Below are positions 11,303-20,005 of a DNA stretch of 64,000 nucleotides, one piece after another. Source of the DNA: Chloroflexota bacterium (GTDB taxonomy: Bacteria > Chloroflexota > Anaerolineae > Aggregatilineales > UBA2796); assembly GCA_021325095.1 (NCBI GenBank), contig JAJPHV010000015.1, forward strand, positions 62,001 through 126,000, written 5' to 3'. Made by a program: the position numbers and the translations under genes. The notes beneath the pieces were generated by a model. The model did not search any database and had not been told where the DNA came from. It worked only from the letters and a program-made list of their open reading frames with translations. The number at the start of each line of letters is the position of its first letter. Position 1 is the stretch's first letter.

Positions 11303-12598
11303 ATGTCGAGAAAGCAACGAAATGCGCTGCTGTACCGGGTCGGCGCATTGATCTTGATTTTCGTCTTCGTCTTTGCGGGCGTGCTGACGGCCAACAATAC
11401 GCCGACGGTGACGGCCACGCCGACGGTGGATCGGCTCCAGCCGCCCACCATTGTCTTTCCCACCGTGCCGCCCGGCGGCACGAGCGTGGTGGCGGATTAT
11501 ACCTACTTCCATTCCAGCGGGTTAATGTCGCTGCCACACCTGGTCGGCTGGGACCCGGCGGCGCAGGGGTCTGACCAGGGGCCGGAACAGCGGGTTGAGC
11601 CGGTGGGGACGCCCGGTGCACCGGGGTCTTCGCAATCGACGTTGGTCGGTGTCACCTTCATCAATTCGGCGGCGCTCAGTGTCGTTCACGCCTTTTCCGA
11701 AAAAGACCCGGCGCGCAAAGCGACGACCTTGCAGCAGTTGGATCAATATTACGACAAAGCCAACCTGGATCAGGCGTGGAGCAACTTCAAAGGCGGCTGG
11801 ACGGAACTTAATCGCCGGACGGAGGGCGATCTGTTCATCATCAATTTTGAACTGCGGCTGGATCAGAACACGTACCTGGGCCGCCAGATCAGCCGCTTCA
11901 ACCAGGATTGGTTGATGGTATTGCGGCTCGTCACACCGAACAACAACCCGGCCCTGCTCGATCAATTGCAGAACGCCATTCTGCCGAAGTATCACATCTG
12001 GCCGCAGACCCTAAGCACACCTCTCAGTTGGTCGGCCATCGCCGATTACGCCGCCGGGTATCTGATCAAGTATCCGCCCGACTGGCGCAAGGTGGATGGC
12101 AGCATCGGGCGTCCATTCACCGTCAGCGGCACGCTCGGCCCGGACACGATCACGCTGGTGACGCACAGCGAAGCGGGCAAGAGCGTCAGGAGCGAAGACG
12201 ATGCCCGCCACTGGATCAAGGCCAGCCTGCCCAATGCTGCCATCCAGACTGTGAAGGCAGAGACGCGCGGCGATACGACAGGCTTTTCGGTGTCGTATAC
12301 GATCCCGGACGCCGACGGCAACCAGCAAAGTGCCGTCGTCACCCTGCTTAATGGGGCAAAAGACACGCTGTGCGTCGCCAACTTGCAATCGTCGGCGCGC
12401 GGCCAGAACCTGCTGGACGAGAGCAACAAAGCTCTCTCGCCCGATCTGGCGCGCGTGCGCAGCAGCTTCATGACACTGCCCCCCGATCAACTGGTTCCAA
12501 CGCCGATTCCGACACCCACGCCCGGGCCGAGTGCCACGTCTGCCAGCACCGCGACGACGGCGCCGGCTAATGAATCTACATCGGCTGCGGGCGGGTAG
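11303..12598 (+). CDS. membrane-anchored extracytoplasmic protein of unknown function
   Basis: A 431-residue protein with one N-terminal membrane helix (about 10-29, ending FVFVFAGVLTA), then a Thr/Pro linker, two outer domains and a second low-complexity Thr/Pro/Ala tail at about 392-431. The middle segment (YAAGYLIKYPPDWRKVDG onward) resembles the PsbP/DUF1795 type of fold, in which a small beta protein starts with a 'YPxxW' strand; I make no functional claim. AAGGGA at 11291-11296 lies 6 bases before this ATG and decides the start; an open frame continues far upstream but overlaps the methylase gene on the other strand. The charged, secreted character is clear, the role is not. Confidence 0.8.
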   Translation: MSRKQRNALLYRVGALILIFVFVFAGVLTANNTPTVTATPTVDRLQPPTIVFPTVPPGGTSVVADYTYFHSSGLMSLPHLVGWDPAAQGSDQGPEQRVEPVGTPGAPGSSQSTLVGVTFINSAALSVVHAFSEKDPARKATTLQQLDQYYDKANLDQAWSNFKGGWTELNRRTEGDLFIINFELRLDQNTYLGRQISRFNQDWLMVLRLVTPNNNPALLDQLQNAILPKYHIWPQTLSTPLSWSAIADYAAGYLIKYPPDWRKVDGSIGRPFTVSGTLGPDTITLVTHSEAGKSVRSEDDARHWIKASLPNAAIQTVKAETRGDTTGFSVSYTIPDADGNQQSAVVTLLNGAKDTLCVANLQSSARGQNLLDESNKALSPDLARVRSSFMTLPPDQLVPTPIPTPTPGPSATSASTATTAPANESTSAAGG

Positions 12599-12656
12599 TG
12601 CACTCAGGCAGCCGCATAGCAAGCGACTGTGGCGTGTCAGGCAGCAGTTCGTTACA

Positions 12657-13151
12657 ATGCTGCCAATGGGAACGGTATTGACACTGCCACAGGCGCTCGC
12701 CGCCCGCGACGAACTTCGGGCGGCGGGCAAAACACTCGTCTTCACCAACGGGCATTTCGATCTGCTGCACACCGGGCATCTCGATTACCTGGAAAAAGCG
12801 CGTGCCATGGGCGATGCGCTGTTTGTGGGCGTCAATGGCGATGCGGCCACCGAAACGCTCAAGGGTCGAGGACGTCCGATTGTCCTGGTGGCGGATCGTG
12901 CTCGCCTGATCGCAGCCCTATGCTGTGTGGACGCCGCCATCATTTTCGAGTCGCTCACCGCGACCAGCCTGGTTGAAGCGTTGAAGCCCGAAATCTACGT
13001 CAAAGGTGGGGATTACCAGACGCGCCACTTACCGGAGCGCAGCGCCGTCGAGAGCTACGGCGGGCGGGTCGTCCTGGTCGATCTGCTGCCGGAGCGCAGC
13101 ACCAGCGCCCTGATCGCCCGCATTCGCGCCCTGCCGGAGCCGACCCAATGA
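12657..13151 (+). CDS. rfaE2: RfaE2-like nucleotidyltransferase (D-beta-D-heptose 1-phosphate adenylyltransferase type)
   Basis: A 164-residue cytidylyltransferase-fold enzyme with the nucleotide motif TNGHFDLLHTGH at residues 30-41 and a late LPERSTSALIARI helix like the ISTT/STS motif of the family. RfaE2 and HldE C-terminal domains transfer AMP to heptose 1-phosphate to make ADP-heptose. In a lineage without classical LPS the product might feed surface glycans instead; glycerol-phosphate or other sugar-phosphate nucleotidyl transfer is also possible. A second ATG at 12666 is equally plausible. The gene overlaps murJ by four bases (ATGA), so the two are translationally coupled. Confidence 0.8.
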   Translation: MLPMGTVLTLPQALAARDELRAAGKTLVFTNGHFDLLHTGHLDYLEKARAMGDALFVGVNGDAATETLKGRGRPIVLVADRARLIAALCCVDAAIIFESLTATSLVEALKPEIYVKGGDYQTRHLPERSAVESYGGRVVLVDLLPERSTSALIARIRALPEPTQ

Positions 13152-14869
13152 CAGTTGATCCCATCCTGGAGACGGCCATTGCCGCGCCGGAGCTTGAGCC
13201 GCTGCTGCCCCAGCCCGCTGTGCAAGAAGCGGAGGCAGTCGGCGTCGGGCTGGCCCGTGCAACGACGATCCTGGCGCTCGGCAACATCGCCAGCCGCATC
13301 CTGGGCTTCGCCAAAGAGATTTTGCTGTCCAACTACTTTGGCGCGGGTCGGCTCGTGGATGCGTTCCAGATCGCCATCACCGTTCCGCAGGACTTGTACG
13401 ACCTGGCGATCAGCGGGCACGTCAACTCCGCGATTGTGCCCGTCCTGAGCGAATACGCCGTCAAAGACCGGCACGAATTATGGCGGCTGGTGAGCGCGCT
13501 AATGGGCCTGGTGTGCATCGTGACCAGCCTCCTGGTCTTGATCCTGGAACTGTTTGCGCCGCAGGTTATCACCCTGTACCGGGGAGCCAATCCCGGCATC
13601 TGGGCCATTGATCGCAGTGTACACCTCCTGGCCCCGCAGATCGCCACGCTGTGGCCGGGCAAAGGCATCAGCGCGTCGGCCTTCGATCTATCCGTCCATC
13701 TGCTGCGCCTGACGGCGCCCGCCCTGTTCTTCATGAGTCTGTTCGCCGTCATATCGGGCATGTTGTACGCCTTGAAGCGCTTCACGTGGCCTGCCTTCGC
13801 CGCAGCGCTCTTCAACGGGACGGTAGTCGTGACGATGGTCGTGCTGTCGCCGCTGGTGGGCATTGAACGGGCAGCCATCGGCGTCGTGCTCGGCGCAGTC
13901 TTGCAGCTTGTCCTGCAATTTGGCGGGCTGCGCGGCGCTCACTTTCATTTCCAGCCTGCGGACGTGCTGCGCCACCCAGGGGTGCGGCGCCTGGGTGTCC
14001 TGTACATTCCGGTCATGGTGTCTCTGATCATGGACGTGCTGATCAACCGCCCCTTCAGCTACTTCATGGCCTCGCAGGCGGGCGACGGTAACATCGCCTA
14101 CATGAACTGGGCCACCAGCCTGCGCGAATTCCCGATGGGGCTGGTCGGGACGGCCATCTCCATTGCCATCCTGCCCACCCTGGCCCGGCAAGCGCTCAAC
14201 CTGACTGAGCGGCAGGCGTTCAAAGATACGCTCGGCCAGGGCATCCGCCTGGCGCTGACCCTCATCATCCCGGCCACGATGGGCATGTTCGTCCTGGCCG
14301 GGCCGCTGATCGGGCTGGTCTTCGAGCGCGGAGCGTTCACCAGAGCCGACACCGAGGCCATGTCCATCGTGCTGCGCCTGTACCTGTTTGGCATTCCTTT
14401 CGCCGCCGTCGATCTCCTGCTCATTTTCGCCTTTTATGCACTCAAGGATACGGTCACGCCCGCCGTCGTGGGCATTTTCAGTCTGGCCTGCTACATCGTG
14501 ATCGCCGTTGTGCTGCAACCCGGGTTCGGCTTCCGCAGCCTGATGATCGCCGACTCCCTCAAGCATCTGATTCACATGACAGTCTGTTTTGTCCTGATCC
14601 GGCGGCGTCTGGGCGACCTGGGCAGCCAGCGGCTTTCGATCACCCTGTTCAAGGCGATCCTGGCAACGGCGGTCATGTCACTGGTGACGTATGCAATGGC
14701 TCTGAGTGCGCCCCTGCTGTGGCCTGTCCAGGGCCTGCCGCAGCGGGTGCTGCTGGTCGCCGTGCCCAGTCTGCTGGGCGGGACGACCTATTTGATCCTG
14801 GCCTCACTGCTGCGGCTCAACGAGTTCACCTGGTTCATGCAGGCGCTCCGCCGCAAAATCCGCAATTGA
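13148..14869 (+). CDS. murJ: lipid II flippase MurJ
   Basis: A 573-residue MOP-superfamily polytopic membrane protein with about 14 hydrophobic segments. N-terminal family features are ILALGNIASRILGFAKEILLSNYFG, followed by LVDAFQIAITVPQDLYDLA, and a later LPTLARQALNL block. MurJ moves the lipid-linked peptidoglycan precursor across the cytoplasmic membrane. The N-terminal ~35 residues are an acidic, Pro-rich extension outside the conserved core. Polysaccharide or teichoic flippases of the same superfamily are the main alternative, but the ASRILGF start is typical of MurJ. Confidence 0.92.
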   Translation: MTVDPILETAIAAPELEPLLPQPAVQEAEAVGVGLARATTILALGNIASRILGFAKEILLSNYFGAGRLVDAFQIAITVPQDLYDLAISGHVNSAIVPVLSEYAVKDRHELWRLVSALMGLVCIVTSLLVLILELFAPQVITLYRGANPGIWAIDRSVHLLAPQIATLWPGKGISASAFDLSVHLLRLTAPALFFMSLFAVISGMLYALKRFTWPAFAAALFNGTVVVTMVVLSPLVGIERAAIGVVLGAVLQLVLQFGGLRGAHFHFQPADVLRHPGVRRLGVLYIPVMVSLIMDVLINRPFSYFMASQAGDGNIAYMNWATSLREFPMGLVGTAISIAILPTLARQALNLTERQAFKDTLGQGIRLALTLIIPATMGMFVLAGPLIGLVFERGAFTRADTEAMSIVLRLYLFGIPFAAVDLLLIFAFYALKDTVTPAVVGIFSLACYIVIAVVLQPGFGFRSLMIADSLKHLIHMTVCFVLIRRRLGDLGSQRLSITLFKAILATAVMSLVTYAMALSAPLLWPVQGLPQRVLLVAVPSLLGGTTYLILASLLRLNEFTWFMQALRRKIRN

Positions 14870-14911
14870 CCTATAATGAACACCATTCGACATTATGGAT
14901 GAGACGGTACT

Positions 14912-16135
14912 ATGCGGCGCATTCTGCTCATTATTGGACTGATCTTGACAGGCGTGCTGTTCAGTTTTGGGATCACCCTGGCGCAGACCGGGGTGACGGT
15001 GCTGACCCTGGCCGATCTGCGGCTGCGCACCGGGCCGGGGACGCAGTTTGATGTGATTGCGACCATCCCGGTCAACACGACCCTGGCAGCCAGCGCCCGA
15101 ACTGCCGCCGGGGATTGGGTGCGGGTTGATTTCAAAGGACAGGTTGGCTGGGTATACGCTGCCCAACTCCGGATCAAAGGCAATTTTTTCTCGCTGCCCG
15201 TCGGCAATGCACAATCGACGGCTGTGCCGGGCGCGCCCGAAGTGACGCCGACCCCGACCCCACCCCCCAACGGCTCGGTTGAATCGCTGACCCCTTACGC
15301 CAGCACGGATCGGGTCGTTTATTACCGGCTGGTCTATTGGAGCGACGGGCTGCGTGTTACGGGCTACTTCGCCGAGCCGAAGGGCTTCGACAAGCACCCG
15401 GCGGTCATCTATAACCGGGGCGGCAACCGCAATGTCGGCGCGCTCGACGGAACGGAACTCGCGCCATTTGCCGAGGTCGGCTTTGTGGCCGTTGCCACAC
15501 AGTACCGGGGCGTGCTCGGCGGCGAGGGCCAGGAAGAATTCGGCGGCGCGGACGTGCACGACGTGTTGAACCTGCTGCCCTTCTTGAAGAGCCGGAGCAG
15601 CGTTGACCCGGAACGAATTGCGATTTTCGGCTCGTCGCGCGGCGGCATGATGACCTACCTGGCACTCAAGGCCCAGGCACAGAACGGCAGCCATGACCTC
15701 AAGGTGGCTGTGACTGTCAGCGGCGTGGCCGACCTGTTCATGTGGGACAGCGAACACCCAGAACTGACACGGCCCTTGTTCTCGGCGCTGATCGGTTCGA
15801 CGCCGCGCACCAACGCCGGGCCGTTTATCCAGAGGTCAGCCACGTACTGGCCGGGCCTGATCCGCGTGCCGCTGCTCATTCAGCACGGCGAAGCCGACTC
15901 CATCGTCTCGATCAAGGAGTCGCGCAAGCTGTACGCTGCGCTCAGGTCGGTGGGGGCCAACGTCAAGCTGATCACCTATCCCGGTGACCAGCATGGCCTG
16001 CCCGACCACGCCGGGGGCATCCCCGAAGGCTTGAAGTGGTTCCAGAAGTATATCGGCAGGCCTGGCGAGAACTTCGATTTCTACGAGCACCAGGACGCGA
16101 TCTACCATGCGTTCGTAGTGCTGAGAGGGCATTGA
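14912..16135 (+). CDS. secreted SH3b-domain / alpha-beta hydrolase (prolyl oligopeptidase-like) fusion
   Basis: A 407-residue protein: signal peptide or anchor at 1-25 (cleavage after ALAQ-like LAQ), bacterial SH3 domain at about 28-88 (LRLRTGPGTQFDVIATIP ... GWVYAAQL), a Pro/Thr linker at 104-120, and a peptidase-S9-type alpha/beta hydrolase from about 135. The nucleophile is S242 in GSSRGG, the acid D329 in HGEADSIV and the base H361 in GDQHGL. It probably acts on peptides or esters at the cell surface, with the SH3 domain binding the wall. A TATAAT sequence at 14872-14877, right after the murJ stop, may be its -10 box. Confidence 0.87.
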   Translation: MRRILLIIGLILTGVLFSFGITLAQTGVTVLTLADLRLRTGPGTQFDVIATIPVNTTLAASARTAAGDWVRVDFKGQVGWVYAAQLRIKGNFFSLPVGNAQSTAVPGAPEVTPTPTPPPNGSVESLTPYASTDRVVYYRLVYWSDGLRVTGYFAEPKGFDKHPAVIYNRGGNRNVGALDGTELAPFAEVGFVAVATQYRGVLGGEGQEEFGGADVHDVLNLLPFLKSRSSVDPERIAIFGSSRGGMMTYLALKAQAQNGSHDLKVAVTVSGVADLFMWDSEHPELTRPLFSALIGSTPRTNAGPFIQRSATYWPGLIRVPLLIQHGEADSIVSIKESRKLYAALRSVGANVKLITYPGDQHGLPDHAGGIPEGLKWFQKYIGRPGENFDFYEHQDAIYHAFVVLRGH

Positions 16136-16153
16136 GCCTCGCCCCGATCCCTG

Positions 16154-16185
16154 AGCCTGTCCGGTGTGGCGAAATCGGACAGGCT
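16154..16185. repeat. 10-bp inverted repeat between convergent genes
   Basis: Perfect arms AGCCTGTCCG (16154-16163) and CGGACAGGCT (16176-16185) around a 12-base loop, located between the 3' ends of two convergent genes. There is no T tract, so it is either a non-canonical terminator or a REP-like hairpin protecting both transcripts. Confidence 0.55.
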
Positions 16186-16217
16186 TCGCGGCCAGTCGTC
16201 TTCCATTCAGATAGTCA

Positions 16218-16856
16218 TCAAATGTCCCGTCCCGACGCACCGGGCAACGACTCTTGCAGCCGGATGGTGTCGCTGGCAACGCTTTGCATCCCCCAACCCA
16301 TCGGCAACTGCTGGATCAGCTCCTCGATCTTCCAGCGCTTCGCGCTGCGATCAAAGACCATCCGATACACGTAAACGCCGTCGCATAAATCCTGCGTATG
16401 CAAACGCCGCAACTGCCAGTAGTCGTAGGTCGCCATGCGCCGCTCGGTCTGTTCGTCCAGAACGTAGCAGGTCAGGGCATCATCCGAGAAGTGCCGAATG
16501 TGAACGTGGTGATGCGCCCGTAGGATGCCGATCAGCCGGGGGCCACGTTTTTTCATCTGGATCAGCGCGTTCTGCTGCTCGCGCTTCAAGTAACTTCCCG
16601 TCAGGTACAATGGCGCTTCGTTCATAAAGCGCACATAGCCCGCCAGCAGCGCATCAGCCATCCAGCGCTGTGCGTTCAGGTAGTCCAACTCAACCCGCTG
16701 TATCACGTCTTCAGGAGCCATCCACTCTGCCTTATTGTTTACTCCAGCATGTAGTCGTCGCAAGTTGCCCGGCCAATTCCGGGTAGGGCGTCGTTGAGCA
16801 TAAACCAGCACGGCGATGAGCGCGACAATCAGACCAATAATCGCGAACTCAAACAT
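16218..16856 (-). CDS. membrane-anchored protein of unknown function (possible Tim44/NTF2-like domain)
   Basis: A 212-residue protein with a single N-terminal membrane helix (FAIIGLIVALIAVLVYA, about 4-20) and a basic, aromatic-rich cytoplasmic or outer domain. The final third (YDYWQLRR ... VYVYRMVFDRSAKRWKIEEL) has the alternating strand pattern and terminal 'WKI' seen in NTF2/Tim44-like folds, which bind ligands or proteins. I do not recognise a specific family. It is a single gene convergent with the SH3-hydrolase gene. The ATG follows GAGGAACGC, a weak ribosome site. Confidence 0.7.
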   Translation of the reverse strand: MFEFAIIGLIVALIAVLVYAQRRPTRNWPGNLRRLHAGVNNKAEWMAPEDVIQRVELDYLNAQRWMADALLAGYVRFMNEAPLYLTGSYLKREQQNALIQMKKRGPRLIGILRAHHHVHIRHFSDDALTCYVLDEQTERRMATYDYWQLRRLHTQDLCDGVYVYRMVFDRSAKRWKIEELIQQLPMGWGMQSVASDTIRLQESLPGASGRDI

Positions 16857-17222
16857 GCGTTCCTCAAACGGTCAACGGTACTTCACCGGTAGCGGTGGTC
16901 CAAAGTATCGATGCGCCCTGTTTTACCAGCCTGCGCTCAAAAGATCAACCCGCGTGCGGTGAAGGCTTCTTTTGAGCGCCTGATCCCGCCGCGCATATCA
17001 ATTTTCTCTCATTTTTCACGAAGACGGGTGCGGACGGCAAGAACAGTAGAATGGAAGAGATGACCAGAAGAGCCTGCTGAGGTAAGGGTGCACATTCGCT
17101 CTTGCGCAGCAACCGGCTGGGGTGGATAATCTCGCGCCGCAAAACGTTGGTTGCAAATCACCAGTGATGATCATACAATCGATAGGTCTTTACAATTCAT
17201 TCACAACCCAGGCAGGATGCCT
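16857..17222. other. 366-base divergent intergenic region with long inverted repeat and a promoter
   Basis: I see no convincing gene here; a 65-codon minus-strand frame at 16945-17142 has no family features. It holds a perfect 11-bp inverted repeat, GCGCTCAAAAG (16933-16943) / CTTTTGAGCGC (16969-16979), separated by 25 bases, and the promoter described next. The repeat is far from both start codons and has no T run in either direction; it may be an operator or a hairpin of an unrecognised small RNA. Confidence 0.5.
17151..17179 (+). promoter_or_regulatory. sigma-70-type promoter of the beta-lactamase-fold gene
   Basis: TTGCAA (17151-17156), a 17-base spacer and TACAAT (17174-17179) give a good vegetative promoter with a start near 17186 and a leader of about 37 bases. 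Just downstream, TTTACA (17189-17194) and TTCACA (17200-17205) form a direct repeat at 11-bp spacing that could bind a regulator. Confidence 0.6.
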
Positions 17223-17837
17223 ATGATTGAACGCATCGAATGGCTGGGCCACGCCAGTTTTCGCATTCAAGGTGTGCCGCTGATTTATATTGATCCCTGG
17301 CGTGTGGCGCGCAATTCTTTTCACGCAGACATTATCCTTGTGACTCATGACCATTACGATCACTGCTCCCCTGCCGACATCGAAAAACTGCGCGGGCCGA
17401 AGACCGTCGTTGTAGCTAACAGTATGGCGGCTGCGCTCATTGAGGGCGCAACCGTGTTACGTCCCTGGCAGGCCGTCAACGTAGGCCGAGTATGCATCAA
17501 GGCTGTGCCCGCCTATAACAGCCACCACCCGAAGGAATTTGAAGGGCTGGGCTATGTGATCTCGATGGATCACTACGACATCTATTATGCGGGCGACACC
17601 GACCTGATACCCGAAATGTCGATGATCCGCCCCGACATTGCGATTTTGCCAGTGGGCGGCAGCCAGACGATGGGCGTCGAGAGCGCCGTAGAAACAGTGC
17701 GGCGGCTGCGCCCGCGATGGGTGATTCCCAGCCATTGGGGATATTTGTCGGAAGGCGGCACGGCGTTGGATGCCCGCAGCTTCGCCGATCAGGCCAGCAG
17801 CCTGTGCGAGGTCGTGATCCCGGAACGCTTGAAGTAA
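17223..17837 (+). CDS. metallo-beta-lactamase-fold metal-dependent hydrolase (UPF0173-like)
   Basis: A 204-residue hydrolase with the metal motif THDHYDHC at residues 41-48, an LGHASFRIQG N-terminus, YAGDTDL and a final PSHWGY. These match the compact UPF0173/UlaG-like branch of the metallo-beta-lactamase fold, which lacks long insertions. Substrate is unknown. GCAGG at 17212-17216 is 6 bases before this ATG; another ATG at 17217 would abut the ribosome site directly and so is less likely. The gene is monocistronic, ended by a shared terminator. Confidence 0.85.
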   Translation: MIERIEWLGHASFRIQGVPLIYIDPWRVARNSFHADIILVTHDHYDHCSPADIEKLRGPKTVVVANSMAAALIEGATVLRPWQAVNVGRVCIKAVPAYNSHHPKEFEGLGYVISMDHYDIYYAGDTDLIPEMSMIRPDIAILPVGGSQTMGVESAVETVRRLRPRWVIPSHWGYLSEGGTALDARSFADQASSLCEVVIPERLK

Positions 17838-17844
17838 CAGCCAA

Positions 17845-17886
17845 ACAAAAGCGGCGTGGAGATCGCTCCACGTCGCTTTTTATTAG
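17845..17886. terminator. bidirectional terminator between convergent hydrolase and clpX genes
   Basis: Stem AGCGGCGTGGAG / CTCCACGTCGCT (one G-T pair) with a four-base loop at about 17850-17877. It is followed by TTTTTATT on the plus strand and preceded by AAACAAAA, which gives a T-rich tail on the minus strand. It can therefore end both genes. Confidence 0.9.
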
Positions 17887-17904
17887 CGTGACCTTGCTGC
17901 GAAG

Positions 17905-19194
17905 CTAGGCCGCCACGTTCAGCGGGGCATCGTCGTGCCAGCCCAACGCCTGGCCGTTGTCTCCCACAATTTGTGGACGACGCACGCGCTCAATGGCCTC
18001 GCGGTCAACGACCACGCGCTTGATTTCCCGGTTGCTGGGCACTTCGTACATTACGTCCAGCAGCGCGCCTTCCAGGATTGTGCGCAGGCCACGTGCGCCC
18101 GTCTCGCGCTTCAGCGCCATATCCGCCGCTGTAGAGAGCGCCTCGTCGGTAAAGATCAATTCCACGTTGTCGAGCGACAGCAAGCGCTGGAACTGGCGAA
18201 CCAGCGCATTCTTCGGCTCGACCAGGATGCGCATCAGCGCGGCCTTGTCCAGCGGATCGACATTGACCACGACGGGCAAACGGCCCACGATCTCCGGAAT
18301 CATGCCAAAGGCCATCAGGTCTTCGGGTGTGATCTGGCGCAAGAGCTCGCCCTTCGAGGTATCGCGCCTGCTCGGCGCGCCAAAGCCAATCGATCCTTTG
18401 ACGCCGACCCGCTTGGCAACGACATCTTCCAGGCCGTCGAACGTCCCGCCGCAGATGAACAGGATATTGCGCGTGTCGATCTGGATAAATTCCTGATGGG
18501 GGTGCTTGCGCCCGCCCTGGGGCGGCACATTGGCAAGCGTCCCTTCGATGATCTTGAGCAGCGCCTGCTGCACGCCTTCGCCGCTCACGTCGCGCGTGAT
18601 CGACGGGTTATCGCCGCTTTTGCGCGTCGTCTTGTCGATCTCGTCAATATAGATAATGCCTTTTTCGGCGCGGTGGATGTCAAAATCGGCTGCCTGGATC
18701 AGGCGCAGCAAGATGTTTTCCACATCCTCGCCGACGTAGCCGGCCTCGGTCAGCGCCGTCGCATCTGCGATGCAGAACGGCACGTCGAGGATGCGCGCCA
18801 GCGTTTGCGCCAGCAGTGTCTTGCCACAGCCCGTTGGGCCGATGAGCAAGATGTTGCTCTTTTCCAGCTCCACATCATCGACCACACCACCTGCATTGAT
18901 CCGCTTGTAGTGGTTGTAGACGGCCACACTCAGGACGCGCTTGGCACGCTCCTGCCCGACCACATACTGGTTCAGGTGTTCGAGAATCTCTCTGGGCGAC
19001 AGTACCCGCTCGACCTTGAACTCCGTCGGCGGCTTATAGGTGACGGCCTCTTCTTCGAGGATTTCGCGGCACAGGTCGACACACTCGTCGCAGATAAACA
19101 CGCCTTCCGGCCCCGCAATCAGGCGATTCACCTCGTCGTGCGCGCGCCGACAAAACGAACAACGCTGATTGCCCGCAGGTGGTACTTGATTCAT
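17905..19194 (-). CDS. clpX: ATP-dependent Clp protease ATP-binding subunit ClpX
   Basis: A 429-residue AAA+ unfoldase. The N-terminal C4 zinc finger (C12, C15, C35, C38) recognises adaptors; Walker A GPTGCGKT is at 119-126, the pore loop GYVG at 152-155 and Walker B IIYIDEID at about 180-187. The ClpP-binding loop appears as GSIGFGAP. It unfolds tagged proteins and feeds them to ClpP. I start it at 19194 because GGAGAA lies 8 bases upstream; a GTG at 19215 gives a 7-residue extension without a ribosome site. It follows clpP by 77 bases and is the last gene of the minus-strand tig-clpP-clpX group. Confidence 0.97.
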   Translation of the reverse strand: MNQVPPAGNQRCSFCRRAHDEVNRLIAGPEGVFICDECVDLCREILEEEAVTYKPPTEFKVERVLSPREILEHLNQYVVGQERAKRVLSVAVYNHYKRINAGGVVDDVELEKSNILLIGPTGCGKTLLAQTLARILDVPFCIADATALTEAGYVGEDVENILLRLIQAADFDIHRAEKGIIYIDEIDKTTRKSGDNPSITRDVSGEGVQQALLKIIEGTLANVPPQGGRKHPHQEFIQIDTRNILFICGGTFDGLEDVVAKRVGVKGSIGFGAPSRRDTSKGELLRQITPEDLMAFGMIPEIVGRLPVVVNVDPLDKAALMRILVEPKNALVRQFQRLLSLDNVELIFTDEALSTAADMALKRETGARGLRTILEGALLDVMYEVPSNREIKRVVVDREAIERVRRPQIVGDNGQALGWHDDAPLNVAA

Positions 19195-19271
19195 CAACAG
19201 TTCTCCATGAGACACAGAAAGGCCATAGCCGATCTGATTGATTCGAACTATGGCCCCGCCTATGCCTGAAT

Positions 19272-19901
19272 CTAACGCTTGGCGACAGCTTCGGCGACTT
19301 TGGCCTGGGTGGGCGTCAGGACGTTGTCGATCAGGCCGTACTCCACCGCCTTGTACGCATCCAGATAAAAGTCGCGGTCTGTATCGCGCTCGATCACTTC
19401 CTTCGGCTGGCCCGTTGCCTCGATCAAAATCTGGTTCAAGCGATCTCGCAAACGAATGATCTCATTGGCCTGGATCACGATGTCTGATGCCTGACCCTGT
19501 GCGCCGCCGAGGGGCTGGTGCATGTGAATAGTGGCGTTCGGCATCGCATAGCGCTTGCCTTTGGTACCAGCCGTCAACAGGACCGTCCCGAAACTGGCTG
19601 TCACACCGATAGCGAAGGTGCTTATCGGAGCCTTGATGAGCTTCATTGTATCATAGATGGCAAGGCCCGCGTAAATCACACCACCGGGGCTGTTAATATA
19701 CATCTGAATTTCGCGTTCTGGGTCTTCGCGGTCCAGCCAGAGCAACTGGGCCACGATCAGGTTCGCAACCTGGTCGTTGACGGGGGTTCCGAGGAAGACG
19801 ATGCGCTCCTTGAGCAGAAGCGAAAAGATGTCGTAGATGCGCTCACCGCGCCCGGTAGTTTCGACGATACTTGGGATGATCATATCCAGTGGATTTTGCA
19901 T
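19272..19901 (-). CDS. clpP: ATP-dependent Clp protease proteolytic subunit ClpP
   Basis: A 209-residue serine peptidase. The catalytic serine is S103 in GVTASFG, the histidine H128 in HMHQPLGG, and the acid lies in the ERDTDRD segment at 171-177. The usual methionine after the serine is phenylalanine here, a mild variant. The protein has a short N-terminal propeptide-like region before the axial segment. It forms the barrel chamber that degrades substrates delivered by the adjacent ClpX. It lies about 104 bases after the trigger factor gene and probably shares its transcript. Confidence 0.97.
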   Translation of the reverse strand: MQNPLDMIIPSIVETTGRGERIYDIFSLLLKERIVFLGTPVNDQVANLIVAQLLWLDREDPEREIQMYINSPGGVIYAGLAIYDTMKLIKAPISTFAIGVTASFGTVLLTAGTKGKRYAMPNATIHMHQPLGGAQGQASDIVIQANEIIRLRDRLNQILIEATGQPKEVIERDTDRDFYLDAYKAVEYGLIDNVLTPTQAKVAEAVAKR

Positions 19902-20005
19902 TCTCGTTCCCCTGTGCTTTGTTCTACCCTACCTATACAAGCATATCCGCTTTACGTAGGACGCCTATAAGAATTCGGCAAGAATTCGTCTGGACAGCAG
20001 TCCGA

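Noticed and set aside
16945..17142. A 65-codon minus-strand frame in the gap before the metallo-hydrolase gene
   Set aside because: No ribosome site, no family features, and it crosses the 11-bp inverted repeat and regulatory region.
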